DNA of 64,000 nt from Manduca sexta (taxonomy: Eukaryota > Arthropoda > Insecta > Lepidoptera > Sphingidae): NCBI RefSeq assembly GCF_014839805.1, contig NC_051130.1, forward strand, positions 5,952,001-6,016,000, in the 5' to 3' direction. The notes below the pieces were generated by a model, which was given only the letters and a program-made list of their open reading frames with translations, did no database searches and was not told where the DNA came from. Positions 1 through 10,511 of this stretch are shown piece after piece. Both the position numbers and the translations under genes were made by a program. Each line of letters starts with the position of its first letter. Positions within the stretch are counted from its first letter, which is position 1.

Positions 1-387
1 CTAGAATACATAATAAATTATGCATTTCATTGACGCATGATGTATAGTCTTGTTTTCTCTATACAATGTTCAATTCTCGTGCGAATCCCAGGTTGAAAAA
101 TTGTGTAGTAAATAACACTCAAGTACTTACCTAAAAAACTTAGCAGCAGATACGTACAGATCTTCATTTTAGCAAGTTCCTGAAAGTAAAACATATATTT
201 AGTACATTTATAATTGGGGTTATAAGTAAATTAGTTCTGTAGGTTGGTGAGAAACTTAGACTCTACTAGAAAATATCAAACTACTTTGATAAATTTAGTT
301 TGAACCTCTCTTGGCAGTTTCAGTACGTAACTATATATGCAAAATGAACCACTTCACAGAATGTTTCGATGAGATTTATATATATCA
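1..387. other. AT-rich non-coding DNA
   Basis: No credible coding region, RNA gene or clear repeat is visible here. The stretch ends at the CTAG terminus of a Helitron-like remnant. Confidence 0.5.
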
Positions 388-600
388 CTAGCTTTTGCCT
401 GCGGCGCCGCCTGCGAAAAAAAAAGATTCCAGTATAAATATTTTCCCAGGATAAAAGTAGCCTATAGCACTCGGAAGTCAGAAATAATGCAGCTGCCAAT
501 GAGTGAAAAAAATTACAAAATTGGTTTAGTAGTTCCTGAAATTAGCGGGTTTAAACAAACAAACAAAATCTAGCTTCATATATTGGTATATTTAACGCAC
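388..600 (-). mobile_element. Helitron-like remnant, non-autonomous
   Basis: The plus strand starts with CTAGCTTTTGCC, the reverse complement of the GC-rich-hairpin/CTAG 3' terminus seen on the complete Helitrons of this window. The far end carries the (AAAC)n and 'ctgaaattagcgggtt' block that mirrors the usual 5' part (GTTT repeats, then 'cgctaatctcaggaac'). The interior keeps 'agtagcctatagcactc'. No protein is encoded. The 5' boundary near 600 is approximate because the TCTATACT start is degenerate. Confidence 0.7.
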
Positions 601-2604
601 TGTACAAAACTATCAAGATAACATATAAGTTATAGGTACATTGCAACATAGAAAAATGGTTAAACAGTTTAAATCTTATAGCAATAAAAATACATACTCG
701 TTCGTGCATCTAGTTAATCAAAGTTGTTAGTTCCTTTTTGCATATTTATGTGTATTCTACCATATCTATTAAAATCAGCTAGCTTATTAGCAACTAAGGA
801 CATGCCGTGCATGAGCATACAATTATTTCTGTTGCAACTTGCAGCGCAGGAACTTATTCAAGTGGTTTGTGCAACGAGGCATTATTTCATAGGAAAATAA
901 ATAAAATGTGTTTCGTAATGAAAAAGGAAACTGATAAAATATTTTTTTTATATTAAAGTTCAAATTACGTAGATAGTAGAGTTGAGCTCTAGCCAGTTTC
1001 GCGTAAAGTCCAAATATGTTTGTGCAAGCTTTTCAAAAAAGGAATAATACTTCAAAATCTATAATATTAATACGAAGAAAACAGTTTGTACCAACAAGTA
1101 TGAGATTTGGTGTATTTAAATTCATGTAGAAAACAGTGCAGAAAATAAAAACAATCATGTATATTATCTGATACAAAATATATATTCGATGGTCTTATTT
1201 CGATCACTGGATGATCAATAAAAGAGCAAAAATACTGCTACGTTTTATGTTTGGGTCTATGTTTCTATTTTTTTACTTTTTACAAAAAGGTTTGTAAAGC
1301 AAATACGTTTCCTGGGGCTAAATCTGATTTCGAGGATATTCAATTCTATGGCTTGCCTTCTCAACAATGAAATGAACATAAAATGATGATAATTTTTCAT
1401 AATTAAACCCCGGGCAACATTGTCGCCGCCTCACCTCGTTTTAAACCTCAATTTGCAAATTTTGTGTACGTAAACATAATTAAACCTGTAATAAAACGTA
1501 ACGCAAAAACACACAAAAAGCCTTTGTAATTAATGTAAATTGTATTTATGTTTTTTTATAAAAGTTAGAAATATTTTACTTGTGTATTCGGTTTTACGCA
1601 GAAGGTCAAAAGAATTGGTTTATAACCTAACCTCTTTTTATTTACAACTACTGTACTATAACTTCTAACTTTTACATTAATAAATAAAACAACATGTGCG
1701 TCTTTACCTGTGCTAATATTGCGCCCAAAATTATTCATTAATAACGAATATTCTCACCAAAATTACAAGTTTAAGTTTATAAAGTTTTTATTATTTTGTT
1801 GTTTAAGTGCGATTGTGGCGTGAGCGTATTTCGGACTGAAAATGTGATGTTGTCGCTGAGACGAATTCTCTTAGAATACTGGTACTAGGCTGTAAGGCGC
1901 GTAAATTAAAAAATACTTCTTATTGATATTTTTTTTTTGGTCGAAAAATACTTTTTATTGATATTATTTTTGTACTTATTTTTTTTTTATTGAAAAGAAA
2001 ATTATATTTCGAATTTTATCGCGAATTCTTTCTTCCAAAAAAAAAAGAAAATTCTGCAAAATTATAATATAACAAACAGCGATAAAATCTGAAAAATACT
2101 TTTATTTAATTGTCTAACTCATGTGAACATAATAAATCATTAAACATTTTTTTAATATTAAATCTACGGCCCGATTAACTTATAATAAAGCGTTATATTA
2201 ATCCGAAAAATACTTTTATTTTAATTCGTAAACATAAGAAAGCATTATGTTAATGAAGCTTAGTATGTGTATTCATTTAGTAACGTCAAAATGACACTAT
2301 ACGTATATAGGACTGTTGGTTGTATTAAATTACCTCAAATAGTTCATCGTGGTCGTTCGATGTCGAGTGAATGCGAGATCAATACAGCGTTCATTATCAT
2401 TAACATTAATTTGAACCAGCCAAGCGCCCGCCTGCGGTCAGCTTCAGACAGCCTGAGAAATAAAGTCGTAGCTTGATGTGACATATGTAACTTACCAGCA
2501 GTGTATAAGTTAATATCAATGTATTATACTATAGGTACATTGATATTTCAAGAGTACGTATGTTTTTTATGAAAAAATATTTTTATTATTTTATGTGACT
2601 GAGT
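601..2604. other. AT-rich non-coding DNA with dispersed direct repeats
   Basis: No credible gene is seen. A short block like 'gaaaaatacttttatt' recurs near 1908, 1943, 2091 and 2204, giving a loose direct-repeat cluster. Small open frames here have no recognisable domain and lie in low-complexity sequence. Confidence 0.5.
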
Positions 2605-2820
2605 TGTAGTAGTTGGCTGTAGTGATATGGTTTGATCCCCAGGTCGGCATAGTGGTAATGGATTTTTGTACTCAGTATTAGCCTAAGTTTGAAATTCGTG
2701 CCCGATATGGCAATAGGCTCGTCCCAATCACATCATAGGACGGAATACACGCGGCGGAAAGTGGGTGAACCAGTTGCGCCTCTGCTCACCCTTTAGGGGA
2801 TAAAAACGTAAATGTGTGTA
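2605..2820 (+). mobile_element. tRNA-derived SINE (family B), degenerate
   Basis: A degraded head with a B-box-like 'ggtttgatcccc' is followed by the body shared with the minus-strand copies near 39.4, 44.4, 45.4 and 46.4 kb: 'tactcagtattagcc', 'cccgatatggcaataggctc', 'catcataggacggaa', 'agttgcgcctctgc' and 'aggggataaaa'. The orientation is opposite to those copies. It would be transcribed by RNA polymerase III and moved by LINE enzymes; that role is family knowledge. Confidence 0.72.
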
Positions 2821-3509
2821 TAAATTCAGAATCATGTAAAAACAAGAGTTATGTACTATGACATGTTCTATCAAGTTCCTGGTCACAACATTGGCACATT
2901 TATAAATTCCATCTTTATAAAACAATCCACAGAATTTAAGTTCCTTCAGTCATACTGCACACATACGTCTATAACCACGTGTTCAAAGCCGTCAGAAACA
3001 GCAAAAACATCAAAACACAATTAAAATTTAACAATAACCCTCAAACCCAACGCGTACAAAGTAAATCCAATTTATTAAAATCAACGGTTTCCTAGAAACA
3101 TTGGAATACATTTTAAGCGGCAAGTTTGCGCGCAGTGATCATTTACGGCCCGTATTTTCGCGGCGCGACGCAGGTGCCACACAACGAGCCAACTTTTTAT
3201 ACCAGTACGTAAATCCACTGCCAGTATTTGCAAACTGATGCTATAGCGCAATCTTGTTTGTTTGTTTCTTCCATTTAATGTCACGTAACGATTTGTGTGG
3301 TTTTACACAGTATTATCCATTTATAATAATGTCTGCCGAATATATCCTAATATAACGATTAACTACATTGTTAATTAATAAATATCGTAAGTAGTACAGG
3401 TAATGTAATAATTCTTAATAAACTAGCTACTGTTCCAATGTACTCAAGATGCTAATTGTTTTTTTTTTAGTAATGTATTATAATATGATCTCATTTTATG
3501 TTACCTTAC
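2821..3509. other. Non-coding DNA, nothing recognised
   Basis: Short open frames on both strands show no domain, signal peptide or family resemblance. A slightly more GC-rich patch near 3115-3185 has no clear function. Confidence 0.45.
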
Positions 3510-3725
3510 AAACAAAGTCTATTGTGATAAAAAGCACTTCTGAGTGATCTCACGGGACCCCACGATACAGGCTTGCCTAGTGTGGGGACCGTTGTCAATA
3601 CATTGTTTCAATTCGTACTTTACTGTAAAATTTTCATACTTTGTATATTCATTACTTGTAAGATCTTTTGTGTGTTAAATAAAAATATTTTTCATTTTTT
3701 TCATTTTTTTTCATATCTCAGGATT
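3510..3725 (+). mobile_element. Possible LINE 3' untranslated end
   Basis: The block 'gggaccccacgatacagg', 'cctagtgtggggaccg', AATAAA and a T-rich tail resembles a recurring insect non-LTR 3' end from memory. No coding remnant can be placed next to it. The family assignment is weak and a repeat search would settle it. Confidence 0.4.
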
Positions 3726-4806
3726 TATGTTACTATAAAATAGTGACGGAAGAAAGGCCGGTTTTTAACGAGGTCCACAAAGTTTTTAGTATTCTTTTGT
3801 GTTGTAGAGCAATAACAAGCAAAGCAATAACAAAAAAAAATTTAACTTTTTGTTAGTTTATTATTATATTTTATGATATGTAGTGATATGTTGCAATATA
3901 ATCAAAGGTAGTCAATATAAGTAATATTGTCAAATGAAGGTGATTGAAAATCGTTCAGCAACAGAAAAATCTAAGGTTATTTAAGTCCAGAAATCTTTGG
4001 GTTAAATATTTTTTACTTAGGTTGTATGTCATTTACCTCCACATAGTAGAAATGTTTTAAAACTTATTAACAAAAAATTTAACTACCTTCAAAAATCATT
4101 AAAAGCCAAAAAATATTTAACATAACAGGTTTATACTGGTTACCAAATATGAAGTCAAAAAATACACAACGAATTGATATTCGTGAGAGCCTTGTGAACA
4201 TTGGGTTTATTTATTCTGTACAAATATAGCCTTTATGATATTAAAGTAAAGCTTATTGTTTTAGATATTGCAACTGATTAGAGTTTCTCATTATAGGACT
4301 TCAAAGACTCATAATACCTAGAAAATACACGTAATACTTACTTTTAATAACAAAAGAACAAAAACTATTTCGTAACATTCAATAGCTGAAACTATTCCAA
4401 ACAATTTTACTAAGCCAAATAAATTCCTTTTGTATTCGCATTTATGAAGAAATAAAATAATGTTTTATTAAATGGAACGTTGAATTAATTACTTATTCCA
4501 TTTTCAAAATGGACCAAGATTAACCATGATTCATTTCGATTTAATCTCTCACCCAGTATTCGTCAGACACCAAATGAGTACGTGCAGATACAGTTGAGTG
4601 TAAAATATATGAAAAACGAGTTAATCCTATCCATTGTGCGAACGTGCCGTGAAAATCCAGTGGCAAAGAGCTACGACTAGAATTAATAGCGTTTCATTTC
4701 TCACTTCAGACGCACGTGCCCGGGCTTGGCACATGCAAATGTACACGAAACGGCTAATTATTAACATCGCATTAAATTCAGGAATTAAAGTCTACAAGAC
4801 CTGTAA
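3726..4806. other. AT-rich non-coding DNA
   Basis: Nothing recognised. This is the left flank of the Gypsy element; its last four bases before the LTR copy (TTAA, 4807-4810) are the target-site duplication. Confidence 0.5.
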
Positions 4807-4810
4807 TTAA

Positions 4811-5101
4811 TGTAAGAAAAACTACTTGTTGCACTCACTGATTTTCACACATTCACTTTTATACATTCGTCACCAAATGAATAAAAACATCACACTTTCA
4901 CTTGTTAAATAGTCACAATTTATTTAGAAAACTCAGACCAGCATAATCACCTTACAAGCGACCAACAAAAACTGCCCCTTTGGCAGACGAACATTCATTT
5001 AAATACAATATTCCTTCTCCAACAAGTAGTTCTGTCAAACAATAACTTGTTATTTTTGTGAAAATACCTTACTTTTATTTAAATATTTCTAAAACCCTAC
5101 A
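4811..5101 (-). repeat. 3' LTR of the Gypsy element (element orientation)
   Basis: Matches the 10512-10802 LTR over all 291 positions except three substitutions. On the minus strand it begins TGTAGGG and ends CTTACA. An AATAAA on the minus strand (plus positions 4919-4924) is a likely polyadenylation signal for the element transcript. Confidence 0.95.
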
Positions 5102-5671
5102 CTCGACCGTCCTGACAATGTGTATGTCCCCATACACGTATACTTTAGTATGAATACCCTACACTAGGCCTAATGAGACAAAAACACCCTAATTACATTC
5201 ATCTGATCTTACTATACAACATTCATGATTTTGGCAAACCAATCAATTATCACCAAAAAAAAAAAAAAAAAACTTCAGCACATTTCATAAACCATGATCC
5301 TTCGCATAATTAATTATTTACTATCACCTACTCTATCAGACCATGAACCAATCACTTCTCATGTCTGATTAGAGCGCTACTTTAGGCGAACCAATCAATT
5401 TTCGCCAGACTTTTGCTCTATCAGGTCTTGAACCAATCAATTCTCAAGCCTGATCAGAGCCAACATAATTTCAAGCGAACCAATCAATTCTCGCTTGGAA
5501 CTCCTTGTTATTCCATCAGGTCATGAACCAATCACTTCTCATGCCTGATCGGAGTGACAATACCTCAAGGCATCAATGTTACTCTCCAACCATCAATCAA
5601 CTTCATCAGTAACATCAGTTCATCTGTAACAATCAATCGTTCTGTAGTATAACTATACATTGAAATTTATT
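5102..5671 (-). repeat. Gypsy 3' untranslated region with six shared-loop hairpins
   Basis: Between the gag-pol stop and the 3' LTR lie six copies of a loop reading accaatca[a/c]tt on the plus strand (starting near 5238, 5347, 5390, 5432, 5479 and 5527). Each is flanked by inverted arms of a different sequence: ttgg/ccaa, catga/tcatg inside a longer stem, ggcgaa/ttcgcc, cttga/tcaag inside a longer stem, caagcga/tcgcttg, and catga/tcatg inside a longer stem. Long and short hairpins alternate with a period of about 90 bp. A separate hairpin with a 7-bp stem lies at 5120-5137, next to the LTR. There is also an 18-A run near 5255-5272. The polypurine tract is not obvious. Confidence 0.8.
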
Positions 5672-8600
5672 CTATTCTACATCATTTGATTCGTCAATAT
5701 CAGAATTTTCACTGGAATCTGATCTATCATGTAATTGTAACGCGGCTACATGCACCCAAGGCAGCATTCGTTCTGCTGCGACAGTAGTTGTTCTTTTGAT
5801 TGTATTACCACTAAAACCAGGAATCGATGCTACTTTATATCTGTCCTGACCTAGAGCTTTGATCACACGGAAAGGTCCTATATATGCTGGAAGAAGTTTT
5901 TTGCTTTTTCCGTCGTTATTATATGTTATTTTTGTAATTTTAACCAAGTCTCCTTCATTGTATATCTTAGCCGGGCGTTTATTGCGGTCATAACGTTCTT
6001 TCTGTTTCACTTGTTCCTTATCTATATTTTGTTTAACCTGATTATGAATTGTGTCAACATCTATATCCTCTCGTAACTCCTCTAAAATCTCATTTAGCCC
6101 AGCGTGAATTTCACCATTCATAAATGTACCGAACATGACTTCAACTGGCTTCCTGTCGATAGTCTTCTGAACAGTATTATTAAGTCCCCATTGTATTTTC
6201 CCTACCTGGCTATCCCAATCCCTTTCATCATTATTTAATGTCTGAGCCTTTAACGAATTTAGAATCGTCCTATTGTATTTTTCTACCTGACCGTTCGATT
6301 TTGGACTAGAGACTGCATTTAATATGTGTTTCACACCCTTATCGTGACAATATCTTTTAAAAGAGTTGGAAGTAAAGCAACTTCCACGATCACTTATTAA
6401 GCGATCAGGTACTCTGAATGTATAAAATATATCGTCTAAAATACGAATCACATTTTGTGTGTTTGTATTTCGAACTGGTTTAATAAAGACAAATTTAGTA
6501 AACGCGTCTACGACAACTAAGAGATAAGAATGTCCTCGTTTTGATCTCACGAAAGGACCAAGGTGGTCGATATGCAAGGTATGGAATGGTAATTTCACCT
6601 TAGTTATTGGATGTAATAAACCTTCATTACTAGTTGAAGTTTTCTTAGCATACGCACAGTCAAGACAAGCAGTTACATATTTTTTTATGAATCGTGACAT
6701 TTTCGAAAACCAATAATTTGTTTTTATTCTTTTTAATGTTTTTTGTAATCCTAGATGCCCAATATCGTCGTGATTCATCCTACATATTTGCCACCTCGCA
6801 CCCTTCGGAACTACCCAACGAATATCGTTTTTATCACCATTGATGCACCTATATAACTTATTATTTCGCACAACATAATTATTCTTGATATAGTCAAGCT
6901 TTTTCGAATCTAAACCTTTTTCTACAATCTGCTTTATGCGTTCTAATTCAGGGTCACCGAGTTGAAGGGTGTGCAACCAGTCGTCATTACTAATTGACAT
7001 AACTTGATTATGTTGCCTCATACTATCACTATCAATATTATCGACAACGAGATTGCGTGATAACGCGTCGACATGTGACATTTTACTCCCTGGTCTGTAC
7101 TCAATCAAACAGTTAAATTCTTGCAAAAGTAACCACCATCGTGCTATCCTGGGTACGAGATCGCGTTTCATGAAAGTAGAGCGGAGAGCGCTACAGTCAG
7201 TGACAATTTTGAATTCCTTTCCTAGCAAAAAAACCCTAAACTTCTCCAATGAACGAATGACAGCCAAAGTCTCTAATTCATATGAATGATAATACTTTTC
7301 TTCCGGAGATGTTCGCCGGCTACAATAAGCTACGACTTTAAACGCATCATCATTTTTCGATCGTTGTAAAAGCATACCACCGGTGCCATCTTTGCTAGCA
7401 TCGGTATGTAACTCGGTTTCTGCTTCATGATCATAAATAGCCAAAATTGGTCTCTGTATTAGTTTTGATTTAAATATGCTAAATGCATCTTGTTGTTCTG
7501 GACCCCACTCCCATTCGACATTTTTCCTTAATAATTTCATTAATGGTGAAGCTATTTGGGCAAAGTTCTTAATAAATTTTCTAAAATAACTAGCCAAACC
7601 AAGAAACTGTCTAATCCCATGAACATTTGTTGGACATGGAAAGTTTACTACGGATTCTATTTTATTTGTCCCTGGTCGTAATCCCGACGCACTGATCTCA
7701 TATCCAAGGTAGTTAATACTATTTTGTAAAAAGTCACACTTCGACAAATTAAGTGTAAGATGTGCTTCTTCTAACAACTTTAAAATATCTTCAAGTCTAT
7801 CTAAACATTCAGTGGAAGTTCTACCAAAAATTAAAACATCGTCCATGTATGCTGCTGCCTTAGTGAAACGTGCCGACCCCAAAACTTTATTGATCATTCG
7901 TTGGAAAATAACTGGCGCATTTGCCAATCCAAATGGCATGCGGTTGAATTCATAAAACCCATCAGGAGTAACAAATGCAGTTAAATGTTTGCACTGTTCT
8001 GATATCGGTACCTGATAATAACCGGACGCCAAATCAAGTGTAATAAAATATTCTTGACCAGCCAATCTAGCTATCTCATCTTCAATAATCGGCATCGGAT
8101 ACCTTTCTTTTACTGTAATAGAGTTCAACATCCTATAGTCCACACACATACGATAGTTTCCATCCTTCTTTTTTACTAAAATTATGGGACTTGCATACTC
8201 GGATGTGGACTCTCTAATAATACCAGCATCTAACATTTCACCTATCATTGATTGCACTTTGTCACGTTCATGATACGACAACCTGTAAGGTCTATAGACA
8301 ACAGGACGTTGGTTGTTCAATTCAATAGTCATCTGCGTTACATCAGTGCAACCCAAATCTTTTAAATTAGAGGCAAAACAATGTTTATATTTTTCGAGTA
8401 TAGCCAATAGCCGTTGTTTATCGGCCTTTGTTACAAAGTTACTCAACTTAACATCCTTTTCGTTAAAGGTTCGTTCTTTTATTTCTAATTCATGTGATTC
8501 TGCTAACCCTGGTGGTTGTACCACGATTCTACGAATAAATTCTACCTTTTCCCCCCTGCTAACAACAAAATTATGTTGTATCCTACAAGGAACAATACAC

Positions 8601-10486
8601 GGAAAAAGTACAATGTCTAGTCGGCCATACTGCGCATTATACACTCCTCCTGACACAATGACTTCCCGATTCGGTTCACCAATAATCTTATTATTTAACA
8701 ACAGACAACCACTGAAATTTTCATCTAATTGAGCCTTTACTGAAGCAGGCCCATAAAGCTCTACATCTGCGGTAATCTTAATTTTTCTAAGCTCTAAAGC
8801 ATTTGTCTTAGGATCAATCCATGGGATTTCTGAGTCTAACATACGAAACTGTAAGGTTTGAGAATCTTTATACACAATGATGTGTGGCTGTTCTGTATAC
8901 GACTGACCTATCAATATAGATTTATCCAATAAGCAGTCCATGACTACCCTACAAGATACCCACGCGTTAACTCCATCTACCGTTATTTGTACTGTCAAAC
9001 TACCTAAAGACCACACAGATTCGCTACCAAATCCCTTCATAACTGTAGGTAAATGATCATGATTCAATTTTAGACGAGTAATTAATGATTGCTTTATTAA
9101 TGTTACTTCGCTCCCGAAATCAATAAATCCTTCTACCATTACGTTATTCACCAATACCTGCTTTAAGAATTTTGAATTCGGATTTGAATTTGTAATACAC
9201 ATTGTTTTGGGGATAACTGCATTTTTCCCCTGTGTGTCTTGTAAACAGTTTTCTACTTTGTGACCTACTTTATTGCATTTTGTGCATCTTATCAGAGGTT
9301 TCGGGCATTGTAAGAAAGGATGACCTAATTCTCTACAATTGTAACAATATATAGTGTTAGGAGAACGATTAATTTTATTTGAATTGGTCTTTGAAATTAA
9401 ATCATTTCTGGAATTATTTCTGTTATAACTGTACTCGAAAGACTGATATTGCTTGTTACTCATTAAAAATTGTAGAAATTGATCCGGCTGAGAGCAACAG
9501 AGTGCTAGGGCACTAGACTTCATGGTTCTATCAGATATTCCGTGTATTATACAATCAACAGCACGTTTTCCCTCAATATCGCACTGATTTATTAATGCAA
9601 GTTTTTCGTAATAATAGACTTCGATTGGTTCGTTAATTTTACTTTTTCTTTTAAGCATATCTTCAAGATTTTGACCATAGTTCTGCTCACAAGGGAAAGC
9701 ACTCAGTAACTTATCCTGCCATTCTGACCAAGTATGCAATATAGTACTTAACCCCTCGTACCAAACTTTAGCCAAACCCTGGAGTTTCTGCATAGCAAAA
9801 TGTATTGTGGTTTTATCATCCCAGCCGTATACCGTAGCACATTCATTTACTTTACGCAACCATATGTCCATACGTTGATTTTTCGCTGACGGGTCAAAAT
9901 TTGGGAGAATATTTTTATGATCAATATTTTTTGATGAAGCATTTGTAAAGGACTTTAATTCGTAATCATTTTTAAGAGAATGCACCAATTTCATAACGTC
10001 TTTTAAAGAAAAAGAAGAATTACATAACCTGTCATTCTCAGGAGTGCGGACTTCACGCCTACGACTATGCTCACGGGAGTCCCGTCTACGTTTTGCTCTC
10101 TCTCTTTCATCCTCACGTTCATTCGAGCGGCAACTACGATTGCGGCTGCGGCTATGGTCGTTGGACCGGTTATGACAGCAACTACGTCCAGTATCTCGTT
10201 TGCGAGATCTAGAACCTCGGGACATTTTTTCTCTTTCTTGACGTAACTCGTGTTCTAGTGCGCGTAACCGCCTCTTTTCTGCTTCCACCAGGATCTCCTT
10301 TTTACGAACACTGTGACTCCCACAGTGTAACACACGACTTCGTGAAGTACTTCGACTGCGAGAGCAGCTGCGACTACGACGCACTCGTTTACGCCGTGAC
10401 GTACTTTTTTCTCTTGTCCATAACCGCCGCCTGCTTTCACTGCGATTACCTGAAACTTCTTCTATAGCTTCGATGTCCTTATCCAT
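5672..10486 (-). CDS. Gag-Pol polyprotein of a Ty3/Gypsy retrotransposon (1604 aa)
   Basis: One open frame encodes the capsid and the enzymes that copy the element through an RNA intermediate in cytoplasmic particles and integrate it. Order by residue: Arg/Ser-rich basic region about 15-150; Gag capsid-like region about 200-340; two CX2CX4HX4C zinc knuckles about 378-415; aspartic protease about 440-540 with the active site reading D-F-G-S (near 454) instead of the usual D-[ST]-G; reverse transcriptase about 725-900 with YMDD near 878; RNase H about 1025-1145 (TDAS, HVDALSR); integrase with an HHCC zinc domain about 1232-1278 and a DD35E core (D near 1306, D near 1366, E near 1402); GPF module near 1538. 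The start is the first Met, 25 nt after the 5' LTR. No gag-pol frameshift is needed. Intact, so possibly functional, though the protease variant is odd. Confidence 0.96.
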   Translation of the reverse strand: MDKDIEAIEEVSGNRSESRRRLWTREKSTSRRKRVRRSRSCSRSRSTSRSRVLHCGSHSVRKKEILVEAEKRRLRALEHELRQEREKMSRGSRSRKRDTGRSCCHNRSNDHSRSRNRSCRSNEREDERERAKRRRDSREHSRRREVRTPENDRLCNSSFSLKDVMKLVHSLKNDYELKSFTNASSKNIDHKNILPNFDPSAKNQRMDIWLRKVNECATVYGWDDKTTIHFAMQKLQGLAKVWYEGLSTILHTWSEWQDKLLSAFPCEQNYGQNLEDMLKRKSKINEPIEVYYYEKLALINQCDIEGKRAVDCIIHGISDRTMKSSALALCCSQPDQFLQFLMSNKQYQSFEYSYNRNNSRNDLISKTNSNKINRSPNTIYCYNCRELGHPFLQCPKPLIRCTKCNKVGHKVENCLQDTQGKNAVIPKTMCITNSNPNSKFLKQVLVNNVMVEGFIDFGSEVTLIKQSLITRLKLNHDHLPTVMKGFGSESVWSLGSLTVQITVDGVNAWVSCRVVMDCLLDKSILIGQSYTEQPHIIVYKDSQTLQFRMLDSEIPWIDPKTNALELRKIKITADVELYGPASVKAQLDENFSGCLLLNNKIIGEPNREVIVSGGVYNAQYGRLDIVLFPCIVPCRIQHNFVVSRGEKVEFIRRIVVQPPGLAESHELEIKERTFNEKDVKLSNFVTKADKQRLLAILEKYKHCFASNLKDLGCTDVTQMTIELNNQRPVVYRPYRLSYHERDKVQSMIGEMLDAGIIRESTSEYASPIILVKKKDGNYRMCVDYRMLNSITVKERYPMPIIEDEIARLAGQEYFITLDLASGYYQVPISEQCKHLTAFVTPDGFYEFNRMPFGLANAPVIFQRMINKVLGSARFTKAAAYMDDVLIFGRTSTECLDRLEDILKLLEEAHLTLNLSKCDFLQNSINYLGYEISASGLRPGTNKIESVVNFPCPTNVHGIRQFLGLASYFRKFIKNFAQIASPLMKLLRKNVEWEWGPEQQDAFSIFKSKLIQRPILAIYDHEAETELHTDASKDGTGGMLLQRSKNDDAFKVVAYCSRRTSPEEKYYHSYELETLAVIRSLEKFRVFLLGKEFKIVTDCSALRSTFMKRDLVPRIARWWLLLQEFNCLIEYRPGSKMSHVDALSRNLVVDNIDSDSMRQHNQVMSISNDDWLHTLQLGDPELERIKQIVEKGLDSKKLDYIKNNYVVRNNKLYRCINGDKNDIRWVVPKGARWQICRMNHDDIGHLGLQKTLKRIKTNYWFSKMSRFIKKYVTACLDCAYAKKTSTSNEGLLHPITKVKLPFHTLHIDHLGPFVRSKRGHSYLLVVVDAFTKFVFIKPVRNTNTQNVIRILDDIFYTFRVPDRLISDRGSCFTSNSFKRYCHDKGVKHILNAVSSPKSNGQVEKYNRTILNSLKAQTLNNDERDWDSQVGKIQWGLNNTVQKTIDRKPVEVMFGTFMNGEIHAGLNEILEELREDIDVDTIHNQVKQNIDKEQVKQKERYDRNKRPAKIYNEGDLVKITKITYNNDGKSKKLLPAYIGPFRVIKALGQDRYKVASIPGFSGNTIKRTTTVAAERMLPWVHVAALQLHDRSDSSENSDIDESNDVE

Positions 10487-10511
10487 TCTCCGAGTAATCC
10501 CACTTCTGAAG
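10487..10511 (-). promoter_or_regulatory. Gypsy leader with tRNA primer-binding site
   Basis: Only 25 nt separate the 5' LTR from the gag-pol start. On the minus strand they contain TCAGAAGTGGGATT (plus 10496-10509), which as I recall complements the acceptor/T-arm 3' strand of metazoan tRNA-Leu a few bases in from its CCA end. Such an internal tRNA-Leu site is described for mdg3/micropia-type elements. No canonical TGG directly follows the LTR. Confidence 0.55.

Noticed and set aside
5102..5671. Envelope gene between pol and the 3' LTR
   Set aside because: The region is stop-rich and made of hairpin repeats; no env frame exists, so the element is not retrovirus-like.
8313..8732. 139-codon plus-strand frame inside the Gypsy element
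   Set aside because: Antisense shadow of the protease to reverse-transcriptase linker region.
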